Assembly (NCBI RefSeq): GCF_900107215.1
Contig: NZ_FNPD01000002.1
Span: 62,001-126,000, forward strand
Direction: 5' to 3'
Length of the DNA: 64,000 nucleotides
From: Acetomicrobium thermoterrenum DSM 13490
GTDB lineage: Bacteria; Synergistota; Synergistia; Synergistales; Acetomicrobiaceae
Shown: positions 8,724-18,318 of the stretch, piece after piece
Numbering within the stretch: the stretch's first letter is position 1
Layout: every line of letters starts with the position of its first letter
Notes under the pieces: model-generated
What the model was told of the DNA's origin: nothing
Databases searched by the model: none
Seen by the model: the letters and a program-made list of their open reading frames with translations, nothing else
Translations under genes and position numbers: made by a program

Positions 8724-8847
8724 TTAAGAACGATAGATAGGTGTAGTTTTCGCCTTGTGCCCTCTCCAAGAAGGCGTCAAGGTATTTGGCAGCGGCAGTC
8801 AGTTCTAGGCTTTCCAAGTTAGCTTTTGTCATTACAAGCTCTATCAT
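8698..8847 (-). pseudogene. istB fragment of an IS21-family element
   Basis: ATG at 8847 with a GAGGTG site opens a 49-codon frame that reads NLESLELTAAAKYLDAFLE and then YTYLSFLNG, similar to the N-terminus of the IstB helper ATPase. At about 8720 it switches into methyltransferase sequence in the wrong frame and stops at 8698. AATGGT at the junction is shared by both parents. It follows directly on the end of an istA-like frame, as in IS21 elements. The family call rests on a short stretch and on gene order. Confidence 0.6.
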
Positions 8848-8859
8848 TTTGTATTCACC

Positions 8860-8964
8860 TCAAGATAGGACGTCGTAAACTACAAGCGATCGCCTTTGGA
8901 CTTCCAAAGACGCAAGCTTCGTCGCCCTAGGTTTGGGATAGAGGCGTCCTTCTGCTTCTTTTTT
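8860..8964 (-). pseudogene. istA C-terminal remnant of an IS21-family element
   Basis: An open stretch bounded by TGA at 8965-8967 and ending at TGA 8860-8862 encodes a tail ending in SLEVQRRSLVVYDVLS. This is like the end of IS21 transposases, which often finish on an R-x-L-x-x-Y-D-x-L pattern. It stops just before the istB start. The rest of the transposase is not recognisable, so the element is dead. Confidence 0.5.
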
Positions 8965-9025
8965 TCACGCGCATCCGATACCTTAAAAGCTTTTAAGGCC
9001 GAGCGTATTGGTAATATTATTTTTT

Positions 9026-9180
9026 ATGGCCATTGGCCATAGTGGTAAGAGCCTCCTTTTTCATGGGTTTGGTTGGTTCTTACCACAATTGTATTTTCAA
9101 ATCCAAATTCCATATTAAAGAGTATAGAGCCTTGATTCGAGGGCTCTATACTCTGAAGTAAGGGCACAAAAATACTTCAG
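9026..9180. repeat. Cluster of inverted repeats in the scar region
   Basis: Within the gene-free stretch 8965-9303 there are four symmetric elements. They are ATGGCCA/TGGCCAT at 9026-9040, a 9-bp pair at 9042-9050 and 9078-9086 (GTGGTAAGA), a perfect 13-bp stem at 9119-9131 with 9142-9154, and an 8-bp pair at 9153-9160 with 9173-9180. None is followed by a clear T tract. They may be remains of mobile-element ends or a folded 3' region of the GntR transcript. Confidence 0.6.
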
Positions 9181-9303
9181 CGCATTAATGAATTTTAATA
9201 ACAAATAACTTAAGCGCATCAACAATATCTAGTATTCCATATTAACGCGATAATATATCTCGTATTATCAATTTATTTCGACGGTTCTTCTGCTATAAAG
9301 CTT

Positions 9304-9975
9304 TTAGTCTTTCTGTAGTTCCCTTATATACGCTTCCTTGGACCTTTCAATATGTTTCCTGGCCCAGTCTTGTGCCTTTTTGGAATTACGAGATATTAAG
9401 GCCTCTAAGATCTCAGCATGTTCTTTTGCGGCCTCCAATTTTCTGCCCGGAAAAGAGTAACCCACGTGAGTGTAGGCCTTTATGCATTCCCTGAGGTCCA
9501 TCAATATCTGATAAAGCTTTTTGTTTCCCGATAAACTGAACAAACGTTCGTGAAAGAGCATGTGGATTTTTTCAAGCTCTTCGTCGTCGTTTATTTCGAT
9601 ACATCTATGCATATCGTCCATCAATTTCTTGAGGTAAGAGATATCCTCGGCAGTAACGTTATCAACTGCTTTACTAGCGGCAAGCCCTTCCAGGACCTCT
9701 CTGACGTCATAGGTATCTATCACTTCCTTCGGCGTGGGCCTTGCCACGATTACGGCCTTCTTTGAAATCTGAACAGCCAGCCCCATTGACTTTAAGCGCT
9801 GTATCGCCTCTCGAACAGGCGTGCGCGAAACTCCTAGCTTTTCTGCAAGATCACGCTCTATTAGGACATCACCCGGCTTTAGCTCTCCACACAGTATTGC
9901 TTTTTTAAGTACATCAAATACCTTATCGCTGATGTTTACATCAATCAGTGGTCTGATAACACTTGAATTCTCCAT
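9304..9975 (-). CDS. GntR/FadR-family transcriptional regulator (FCD domain)
   Basis: A 223-residue regulator. The winged helix (about 15-80) contains LKPGDVLIERDLAEKLGVSR followed by TPVREAIQRLKSMGL. The C-terminal FCD domain has the HERLFSLSGNKKL and HAEILEALI segments that normally provide metal/ligand histidines. A GGGGATGA site precedes ATG 9975. It is monocistronic, with the IS21 scar downstream. The divergent side holds a short transcript unit rather than an enzyme gene, so its target is not obvious. An operator-like palindrome lies 98 bp upstream. Confidence 0.9.
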   Translation of the reverse strand: MENSSVIRPLIDVNISDKVFDVLKKAILCGELKPGDVLIERDLAEKLGVSRTPVREAIQRLKSMGLAVQISKKAVIVARPTPKEVIDTYDVREVLEGLAASKAVDNVTAEDISYLKKLMDDMHRCIEINDDEELEKIHMLFHERLFSLSGNKKLYQILMDLRECIKAYTHVGYSFPGRKLEAAKEHAEILEALISRNSKKAQDWARKHIERSKEAYIRELQKD

Positions 9976-10023
9976 TCTTCATCCCCGCTTAAAATAATAT
10001 GTCGATCTGGATTATTGTTTTTA

Positions 10024-10053
10024 AGTATACCAAATATCAAAGTCCAATTCCAA
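10024..10053 (-). promoter_or_regulatory. Likely promoter of the GntR gene at 9304-9975
   Basis: On the minus strand TTGGAA, 18 bases, TATACT. The leader would be about 40 bases before the ATG. Confidence 0.5.
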
Positions 10054-10072
10054 CTAAACCCTTGACTAATAG

Positions 10073-10089
10073 CACGAGTTTAACTCGTG
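10073..10089. promoter_or_regulatory. 17-bp perfect palindrome between divergent promoters
   Basis: CACGAGTT-T-AACTCGTG. It lies upstream of the minus-strand promoter of the GntR gene and 33 bp upstream of the plus-strand TTGACA at 10123. This position fits an operator serving both promoters. The binding protein is not known; the adjacent GntR regulator is the obvious candidate. Confidence 0.5.
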
Positions 10090-10122
10090 GTAAATCCTAA
10101 ATGTGTCTACTGAAATACTAAC

Positions 10123-10151
10123 TTGACAGCTGTTAACTTTTTGAATATTAT
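10123..10151 (+). promoter_or_regulatory. Consensus promoter of a short transcript
   Basis: TTGACA at 10123-10128, 17 bases, TATTAT at 10146-10151. There is no long open frame downstream on this strand before a terminator about 90 bases away. Confidence 0.65.
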
Positions 10152-10157
10152 GATATC

Positions 10158-10240
10158 ATAGAGCAAGGGAAGATGGGGTTTTTCAGCAAACTAAGAATAT
10201 AAAGGAAACAGGCCCTCATGCAAGAGAGGGCCTGTTTTTG
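10158..10240 (+). ncRNA. Candidate small RNA (or leader-peptide transcript)
   Basis: A near-consensus promoter ends at 10151, and a 12-bp GC-rich hairpin with a TTTTTG tail ends at about 10240, so a transcript of about 80 nt is predicted. It contains only a nine-codon frame starting at the ATG in GAAGATGGGG (MGFFSKLRI). Genes beyond the terminator are on the opposite strand, so this is not a leader for a known gene. It may act as a small RNA. The case rests only on promoter-terminator spacing. Confidence 0.4.
10206..10237. terminator. Bidirectional terminator between the small transcript and the porB operon
   Basis: A 12-bp stem, 10206-10217 with 10226-10237, and an 8-base loop. The plus side continues TTTTTG. 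The minus side gives TTTCCTTTATATT after the stem and can end the Cdc48-por operon. Confidence 0.85.
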
Positions 10241-10261
10241 TTAATCCAACTTAACTATACC

Positions 10262-12399
<2,138 letters not shown>

Positions 12400-12411
12400 G
12401 GATCTCACCTC

Positions 12412-13371
12412 CTAATCCTCAAAATCCAACTCTGGTACCATGGTTATAGCCTTCGTCGGACACACCGCCGCGCAAAGGCCGCAACCCTTACAGTATTTCA
12501 GGTTATTGAACTCCATGGCCTCGGGAGTCTTATAGGTTATGACAGCATCGGGACAGCTGACCCAACACAGCAAACAGCTGGTGCAACGTTCCTTTGACCA
12601 AACGGGCCTTTCGGATCTCCAGTTGCCTGTCATTCTCTTCTCGTTTTCCTCATCCACGGAGGGCACTGTACCGGCAAAAGGAAGATCATCCACCCCTAGC
12701 TGCTTTTTAGGTGCAGGGACAAAGGCAGGAAAAGTAGTATTTACTGTCATCAGGTGAACCTCGTTGTAGCCATACCTGCAGGCTTGCTCGTTCTTCACCG
12801 AGGAAAATACGCTTTCGGGTTTAACGAATGGTTTAGCCTTTGCGACAGCTCCGGCCAAAACCGCACCTGCGCCTACGCCTATACCCGATGCGTCCGTAGC
12901 TCCTTCTGCTCCCGAAAGCGTCTGGACATAACCGGCAACTCCCGTAGCATCGACGCATCCTATTGTTCCAAGATTGGTCGTGTCCTTCAAGAACTTCAGT
13001 ATATACTGCGGATCCCTCTTGGTGTTTACTATCAAGACACCACCCGGCTTCATCCCTGCCAATACGTCATTTCCCTTTACCAACGCCTCTTCCGTAAGGA
13101 CTACCACATCCGGATTTTCGTTCTCATATATGTACTTACTTAAAATGGGCTCTTCGCTTACTCGAGCATAAGCACGCACAGGAACGCCTACCCTGTCCGG
13201 AAGATCGACGTAATTTTCCCATGCCTGAACATACTTGCCCTCTTTGGATCCGGCGTTAGCTAACGCAAAGACAACATCCCTGGCATCCTTGTTTTGCAGG
13301 ACACCGCGGGCCCAAGTCGTGATCTGAATCAGACTAGGCTCTTCAAACAACTTCTTTGCATCAAGACTCAT
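12412..13371 (-). CDS. Pyruvate:ferredoxin oxidoreductase gamma-delta fusion subunit
   Basis: A 319-residue protein that joins two subunits often encoded separately. Residues 1 to about 190 are the gamma domain (ITTWARGVLQNKDARDVVFALANAG at the N-terminus, cf. GRGGQG). Residues 230-319 are the delta ferredoxin domain with two [4Fe-4S] motifs, cysteines 263/266/269/273 and 294/297/300/304. The delta part passes electrons from the TPP site to external ferredoxin. The gamma GRGGQG motif is degenerate (ARGVLQ). It overlaps the Cdc48-like gene by 11 bp. Confidence 0.85.
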   Translation of the reverse strand: MSLDAKKLFEEPSLIQITTWARGVLQNKDARDVVFALANAGSKEGKYVQAWENYVDLPDRVGVPVRAYARVSEEPILSKYIYENENPDVVVLTEEALVKGNDVLAGMKPGGVLIVNTKRDPQYILKFLKDTTNLGTIGCVDATGVAGYVQTLSGAEGATDASGIGVGAGAVLAGAVAKAKPFVKPESVFSSVKNEQACRYGYNEVHLMTVNTTFPAFVPAPKKQLGVDDLPFAGTVPSVDEENEKRMTGNWRSERPVWSKERCTSCLLCWVSCPDAVITYKTPEAMEFNNLKYCKGCGLCAAVCPTKAITMVPELDFED

Positions 13372-15415
13372 TAAAAAACACCTCCTGTCCTTTATTAATT
13401 TCCTGCAACGCCTCCATCATCTCTTCGTTGGTCAGGACACCACCTCCCCTTTTGAATATCATCTTATAAATCACCTTGCGGCAGGCTCTTTCCACAGAAG
13501 CTTTTAGGTCCGCTCCGGAAAGACCTTCGGTGATCTCTGCCAGATAATCCAAGGACACATTGCAGCTAGGTATCTTCTTGAAAATTATTTGAAGTATTTC
13601 CTTTCTCTCCTCCAAGGTTGGCATGTTAAAGGCAAGCATCGCCGTTAACCTGTCGGCGGATATCAAAGAGGGATCTATGTTTTCAAGGGAGTTGGCGATG
13701 GCTATTATGATGTTATTGACTTCTTTATTAGCATCGAGTTCCGCTATTAACTGATTTGTAAACCTCTTTCCCAAAGCTGCGACCATTCCGTCTATTCTGT
13801 CGAAAAGCAGTATACAGGGAGATACCCTTTTTGCCAGCTTGAACAGATCGCTTACAGCTTGCTCTATTCCCCGCTTGTTGGATAAAAGCATTGGAGGTGT
13901 GACGTGAATTAGGTTTAAGCCGGCTTCCTTTGCAATAGCATTTGCCATCAAGGATTTGCCCGTGCCGGAAGGGCCCAAAAACATGATGAAGCTGGATTTC
14001 TTTAAGCCGAATTCGTCGTAGACTTCCGAATGTTGAAGGGGTATTTTGACCAGTTCCAATAAGCTCTTTTTTATATCAGCAAGCCCGCCTACGCTTTCAA
14101 ATCCCACAGAAGGGATCTCAACGATCATCTCTCTCAATGCCGAAGGCTCTATCGCTTTAAGCGCCCTCTCGAAGTCTTCCTTTGTTACGGTTACGTCGCC
14201 CGTCTCTCGGCAATCCATGTATCGCTCCAGGGCGCGAATTCCGGCTTCCTTACAAAGCTGGGCCAAGTCAGCTCCTGTGTAACCGTGCGTGACTTCCGCT
14301 ATCTTTCTAAGGTTGACGTCAGGTGTCAGGTTCATCCCCCTGGTATGAATCTTGAGTATCTCTTCCCTTCCCTGAGTTCCTGGAACACCTATGAAAATTT
14401 CTCTGTCAAACCTCCCGGGCCTCCTTAAAGCTGGATCGAGCAATTCCGGCATGTTCGATGCCCCGATCACGATGACGTCGCCGCGAGATTTAAGTCCGTC
14501 CATGAGCGAAAGAAGCTGCGCTACAACCCTCTTTTCGACGTCGCCAACGACTTCAGATCTCTTGGGAGCTACGGCATCAAGTTCATCTATGAATATGATG
14601 GCAGGGGAGTTTTTCTTTGCTTCCTCGAAGATCTCTCTTAACCTTGCCTCACTTTCCCCATAGTATTTGTTCATGATCTCTGGGCCGTTAATGGCGATGA
14701 AGTAAGCCCTTGAATCGGAGGCAACTGCACGCGCTATAAGGGTCTTACCAGTTCCTGGAGGACCGTAAAGCAGTATTCCTTTCGGCGGTTCGATGCCCAA
14801 TTTTCTAAAAAGATCTGGACGGGTCAAGGGAAGTTCGACAAGCTCTCTTACTTTTTTTACCTCTTCCTTGAGGCCACCTATGTCCTCATAACTTACTCTA
14901 TCCTTTTTGGAATCGAGGGTTTGATCCACCAGTATTATGCTCGTATCCTTCGTGACAAGCCCTATTTCAACGGAAGGCGCCATTCCCTGGATCCTCAGGG
15001 CAATGACGCCTCCGCTATAAAGTAGGACTGACACTTTATTGGAGATGACTACAGCTCTACCCAGTAAGTGTTTTTTAAGCTCCTCGCTGGGAGGGACTTC
15101 GTCGGGGGCAAGACCACCCTTATCCAACATTACGGTCTTTAACTGAATTGGATTGACTTTCGATACCTCAACAGCATCTCCTATATGAACGCCGAGGTTA
15201 TCGCGGGCAATGCTATCTATCTGGATCAACTTTGAACCGCGAAAGGCAGTGGGGTTGGGAAAGACCTTTAAAGCCACCTGCGATTTTCCTTTGACCAGAA
15301 TAAATTCGCCGCTTTGCACCCCAAGGGACTTGATGTCCTCGGGATCCATTCTGGCTATGTCCTTCCCCTTATCCTCTGGCAAACCTTCCTCGACATAAAA
15401 ATACTGTCTATCCAC
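13361..15415 (-). CDS. Cdc48/VAT-like double AAA+ ATPase with degenerate second ring
   Basis: A 684-residue protein with the full archaeal VAT/Cdc48 layout: an N-terminal double-psi barrel plus CDC48_2-like domain (1-175), then AAA domains D1 (about 175-435) and D2 (about 435-680). D1 is intact: Walker A GPPGTGKT (218-225), Walker B IIFIDELD, and RRPGRFDR arginine fingers (331-338). D2 keeps Walker A GPSGTGKS (481-488), but its Walker B reads LLFDRID, with arginine for the catalytic glutamate. The arginine-finger stretch is [10 protein letters not shown] instead of DPALxRPGR. D2 therefore probably binds but does not hydrolyse ATP. GTG 15415 with AGAGGG and a proper leader is preferred over TTG 15454. 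It is co-transcribed with the pyruvate oxidoreductase genes, so it may remodel or protect that oxygen-sensitive complex (inference). Confidence 0.88.
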   Translation of the reverse strand: MDRQYFYVEEGLPEDKGKDIARMDPEDIKSLGVQSGEFILVKGKSQVALKVFPNPTAFRGSKLIQIDSIARDNLGVHIGDAVEVSKVNPIQLKTVMLDKGGLAPDEVPPSEELKKHLLGRAVVISNKVSVLLYSGGVIALRIQGMAPSVEIGLVTKDTSIILVDQTLDSKKDRVSYEDIGGLKEEVKKVRELVELPLTRPDLFRKLGIEPPKGILLYGPPGTGKTLIARAVASDSRAYFIAINGPEIMNKYYGESEARLREIFEEAKKNSPAIIFIDELDAVAPKRSEVVGDVEKRVVAQLLSLMDGLKSRGDVIVIGASNMPELLDPALRRPGRFDREIFIGVPGTQGREEILKIHTRGMNLTPDVNLRKIAEVTHGYTGADLAQLCKEAGIRALERYMDCRETGDVTVTKEDFERALKAIEPSALREMIVEIPSVGFESVGGLADIKKSLLELVKIPLQHSEVYDEFGLKKSSFIMFLGPSGTGKSLMANAIAKEAGLNLIHVTPPMLLSNKRGIEQAVSDLFKLAKRVSPCILLFDRIDGMVAALGKRFTNQLIAELDANKEVNNIIIAIANSLENIDPSLISADRLTAMLAFNMPTLEERKEILQIIFKKIPSCNVSLDYLAEITEGLSGADLKASVERACRKVIYKMIFKRGGGVLTNEEMMEALQEINKGQEVFFNES

Positions 15416-15465
15416 ATTTATCCCTCTTATATTATTTGGTATATGGTATGCCAATCTTTTGTTTA

Positions 15466-15494
15466 AAAATAACCTTACCTTTGGTTAACGTCAA
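15466..15494 (-). promoter_or_regulatory. Promoter of the Cdc48-por operon
   Basis: Minus-strand TTGACG (15489-15494), 17 bases, TATTTT (15466-15471). The predicted start is about 45 bases before the GTG at 15415 but only a few bases before the TTG at 15454, which supports the GTG start. Confidence 0.6.
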
Positions 15495-15517
15495 GTCAAC
15501 AAATAAGCTTGTCGAAA

Positions 15518-15688
15518 TCAACCTTTAATAATGGGAATCAACATTGAAATGATAAGCACTAAATACCCAACTGCCTCCAAGGCAACATTTTGATGTGTAG
15601 TCCCAGGGTATAACAAAAGAGGTGGCGCTATTAACATCCCGAGGAGCGATAAACCCAAAAAGGTTTGATTATTTCCCTTCTTTGCCAC
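15518..15688 (-). CDS. Small two-helix membrane protein
   Basis: A 56-residue frame from GTG 15688, with GGGGG eight bases upstream, to TGA 15518. It has a short basic start (MAKKGNNQ), a hydrophobic helix at about 10-27 (LGLSLLGMLIAPPLLLYP), a short polar turn, and a second helix at about 37-54. It starts 19 bp after the lactate permease stop on the same strand, so it may be co-transcribed and act as an accessory subunit. I do not recognise a family. The promoter of the next operon overlaps its downstream side. Confidence 0.55.
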   Translation of the reverse strand: MAKKGNNQTFLGLSLLGMLIAPPLLLYPGTTHQNVALEAVGYLVLIISMLIPIIKG

Positions 15689-15707
15689 TTTGAACGCCCC
15701 CTTCTTC

Positions 15708-17333
15708 TTAATAAATGTGCTTATACAGTATGAAAAGCATGCACCATGCTATGACGCCCAAAATGAGCGCCAAGGTGACGCAATATTTCAATGTCTTACC
15801 TATGACCTCTCCCTCACGTCCGGTTAGGCCAACGGTCGAAGTGCCAACTATTACCTTTGACGGCGCCAGCATGCTTCCTATGGAGCCACCTGCAGTTTGA
15901 GCGGCAGCGCTTATCAATGTGCTTATGCCGAGTATCTTGGCTATTTGAACCTGGAAAGCCCCAAACATGACGTTAGAGTTGGTGTTGCTGCCGGTCATAA
16001 AGGCCCCAAGCACTCCTACGAGGGGGATAAAAATTGGATATATCGATCCGAAGGCATTGGCCACACCCTTTGCCAGGGTATAGGTCATGCCGGATTCGAC
16101 CATCATGAAAGCCATCAAAACCATGGATGTGGTGGCGATGCTGGAGCTAACTCCTCCTTTTACTACCTTAGACAAAACCGTCTTAAACATTCCGGGCTTC
16201 CATACTCCCTTTGCGCGATAGATCAACATACCCACAATTGAAGCATACACGAGGAATGCACCGGCATGAGAAAAGATGCCCACGCTGGTAGATGACCCAG
16301 CAGGAGTGACCCATCCCAGGCCCGTTGAGTATTCGCCAAACTTGAGCTTAAGCACAAGTAACCCCTTTAACCAATCCTCAACGCCTGGTATGAACTTTAC
16401 CAACAAAACTATGACTATCAAAGAGTAATAGGGAGCGAAGGCCAAATTAAAGGGTAGTTTTTTAGTAACGACCTTACCCTTTGTTTCAGGGTTTGAGCTT
16501 GGAGAGTTAGATGAAACAGTAGACGAGAATGACGCACTTATAGCCTCATCAGTATTGAAGACCTTTGCCCTAGCCAAAAGAGCTGTTACAAGCATTCCAA
16601 CGATTCCCGACAAGAACGTGGCTAAAGTCGGTTCCCATTGGGCAATAAAGAGCAGAGCAATCGACATGCTAAAAGAAACTACAAGGGTCGGCACAAGCCC
16701 TTGGCGTAAGGCCTTCATGCCTCCGTAAGCATGTACCGCAAACATTCCGCAAAAGATGCCAGCAAGGGCTATAAAAAATCCACACCAAGGCGCAAGATCA
16801 GCTGCCAGCAACCCTGTAGCTTGCTGTAGGCTTGCAAAGGATGCTGCCATATCGCCGAAAGTAACCGCCCAGGCATGCCCGATGAGAGCAATTGCCACAG
16901 CGCTTACGGGGTCAAACCCCATACCTATGAGTAGTGGTGCCCCAACAGCTACCGGGACGCCAAAGCCGGCTACGCCCTGCAGAAAAGTGACGAAGGCAAA
17001 ACCTATCATGAGAAGCTGCAGAATTTTGTTTTGCGTCATCTCTATGAAGGTGGCGCCTATGCTTTCGATCCCACCAGTCGCATCGACGACGTTATATAGC
17101 AACAAAGCACCCCATACGATATAAAGCACGTAAAAAGCCATGACAAAACCTTTGGCATTCGAATTGGCCAACAAATGGAAGTCGGCCTTAAACACCACCA
17201 AAGCACCAATCAGGGCCACGAAAAAACCAATAGGCCCCGCCTTTGAGGCGCTCCACCTAAACCCTATCATCAAGACGAGAATGGCTAGAATCGGAAGAGA
17301 AGCACAAATCCACCTAAAAACGTTAACTTCCAT
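15708..17333 (-). CDS. lctP: L-lactate permease, LctP/LldP family
   Basis: A 541-residue protein with 12 or more hydrophobic segments and family motifs such as GFAFVTFLQGVAGFGVPVAVG, GHAWAVTFGDMAASF and the C-terminal GSNTNSNVMFGAFQ. LctP proteins import lactate or glycolate with protons. The start has GGGAGGGG upstream. A long leader (about 160 nt) separates it from a consensus promoter at 17504-17532. The small membrane protein follows it. Its substrate would feed the pyruvate oxidoreductase encoded next door, once oxidised. Confidence 0.9.
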   Translation of the reverse strand: MEVNVFRWICASLPILAILVLMIGFRWSASKAGPIGFFVALIGALVVFKADFHLLANSNAKGFVMAFYVLYIVWGALLLYNVVDATGGIESIGATFIEMTQNKILQLLMIGFAFVTFLQGVAGFGVPVAVGAPLLIGMGFDPVSAVAIALIGHAWAVTFGDMAASFASLQQATGLLAADLAPWCGFFIALAGIFCGMFAVHAYGGMKALRQGLVPTLVVSFSMSIALLFIAQWEPTLATFLSGIVGMLVTALLARAKVFNTDEAISASFSSTVSSNSPSSNPETKGKVVTKKLPFNLAFAPYYSLIVIVLLVKFIPGVEDWLKGLLVLKLKFGEYSTGLGWVTPAGSSTSVGIFSHAGAFLVYASIVGMLIYRAKGVWKPGMFKTVLSKVVKGGVSSSIATTSMVLMAFMMVESGMTYTLAKGVANAFGSIYPIFIPLVGVLGAFMTGSNTNSNVMFGAFQVQIAKILGISTLISAAAQTAGGSIGSMLAPSKVIVGTSTVGLTGREGEVIGKTLKYCVTLALILGVIAWCMLFILYKHIY

Positions 17334-17503
17334 ACGATACCCCTCCCATCTTATGCTAAAGGCTTTAATAGGGTATCATCGTGAAGTCAAATGAAGGGGC
17401 AATCAATCGAACTTTCCCAAATATGGACCATAAAAGTTGAGGAATAAAGTCATTTTTAAATGCGATCTTTGGCATACCGAATACTGCGTTCCACTTGTGT
17501 ATA
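17334..17503 (-). other. Long leader of the lactate permease gene
   Basis: About 160 nt lie between the predicted transcription start (near 17497) and ATG 17333. It contains no recognised riboswitch. A short frame that reads through part of it shows no recognisable domain. The remaining stretch up to 17691 holds the promoter and a terminator listed separately. Confidence 0.4.
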
Positions 17504-17532
17504 ACAGTATCATCATCATTTTCTTGTGTCAA
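17504..17532 (-). promoter_or_regulatory. Promoter of the lactate permease gene
   Basis: Minus-strand TTGACA (17527-17532), 17 bases, TACTGT (17504-17509). Confidence 0.6.
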
Positions 17533-17586
17533 GAGGATGATTGGACTTTTTATTATAAGAATATTCCACAATCTATACAAAATAAT

Positions 17587-17637
17587 CCAAAATAAAAAGG
17601 GCACACCGAACTTTAACTAGTCTTTCGGCATGCCCTT
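17587..17637 (-). terminator. Terminator of the hydrolase-methyltransferase operon
   Basis: The stem pairs 17597-17610 with 17624-17637, with a two-base internal mismatch. On the minus strand it is followed by TTTTTATTTT. It lies 55 bp after the hydrolase stop. Confidence 0.85.
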
Positions 17638-17691
17638 GAAATGGCCAAAGAACTACAAATTACTTTTTTCTTCTCCTGATTTCTTCTACTT

Positions 17692-18318
17692 TTATTTCTT
17701 CTCCTCCAAATATTTCCTGATCCTTTCCATAAATCCGTCTTTCGGCGGATTGGGCAGGCTTTTAACAAATTCATCCACGGTCATCAACTTAACGCCGATG
17801 TTTTTCATATCGGTTAAGTTAGCTTCGTGGACTTCTGTTGTATTGGCCCCCGTTCCGTCAACGAGCACGATTACCTCATAGTCAAGCGAGTTGGCATCCC
17901 AAACCGTACCTCTTATGCAGTTGGGCGTTTGAACGCCCGTTACCACCACCTGATCCACGCCAAGCCGCTTAAGCAAGTTGTCCAGTTCTGTCTGAAAGAA
18001 AGCGCTCCACCGCCTCTTGCAAACTAAATATTCGCCTGCCAAGGGCTTGAGTTCTTCGACGATCTCTCCCCCCTTTGTACCTTCAATTAAAGCGCCGCCT
18101 ACCTGCATAAATTTATCGTATCTCGTAATCTCAACATCGCTTCCGTCCGGCCTGTAGTAACGAAACACGTGCACTACAGGCAGTTTGTGCTGACGACAGG
18201 CCTCCAAAGCCCTTCGTATGTTACTTGCCACCCCCATGGCTCCTTTCACCTCGAAGGGCGCCCCGGGCAGACAAAAATCGTTTTGCATGTCGACGATCAA
18301 AAAGGCCGTTTTACTCAT
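17692..18318 (-). CDS. Isochorismatase-family cysteine hydrolase
   Basis: A 208-residue hydrolase with the family triad Asp10 (FLIVDMQNDF), Lys101 (VCKRRWSAF) and Cys134 (TPNCIRGT). The family cleaves amides (nicotinamide, ureas, carbamoyl compounds) or vinyl ethers. Extra lysines and arginines around Lys101 do not settle the substrate. ATG 18318 lies within the last codons of the methyltransferase gene (8-bp overlap), so the two are co-translated. Confidence 0.88.
   Translation of the reverse strand: MSKTAFLIVDMQNDFCLPGAPFEVKGAMGVASNIRRALEACRQHKLPVVHVFRYYRPDGSDVEITRYDKFMQVGGALIEGTKGGEIVEELKPLAGEYLVCKRRWSAFFQTELDNLLKRLGVDQVVVTGVQTPNCIRGTVWDANSLDYEVIVLVDGTGANTTEVHEANLTDMKNIGVKLMTVDEFVKSLPNPPKDGFMERIRKYLEEKK

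Noticed and set aside
17365-17604. A 79-codon open frame in the lactate permease leader
   Set aside because: It spans the predicted promoter, starts at a poor codon without a ribosome site and matches nothing I recognise.
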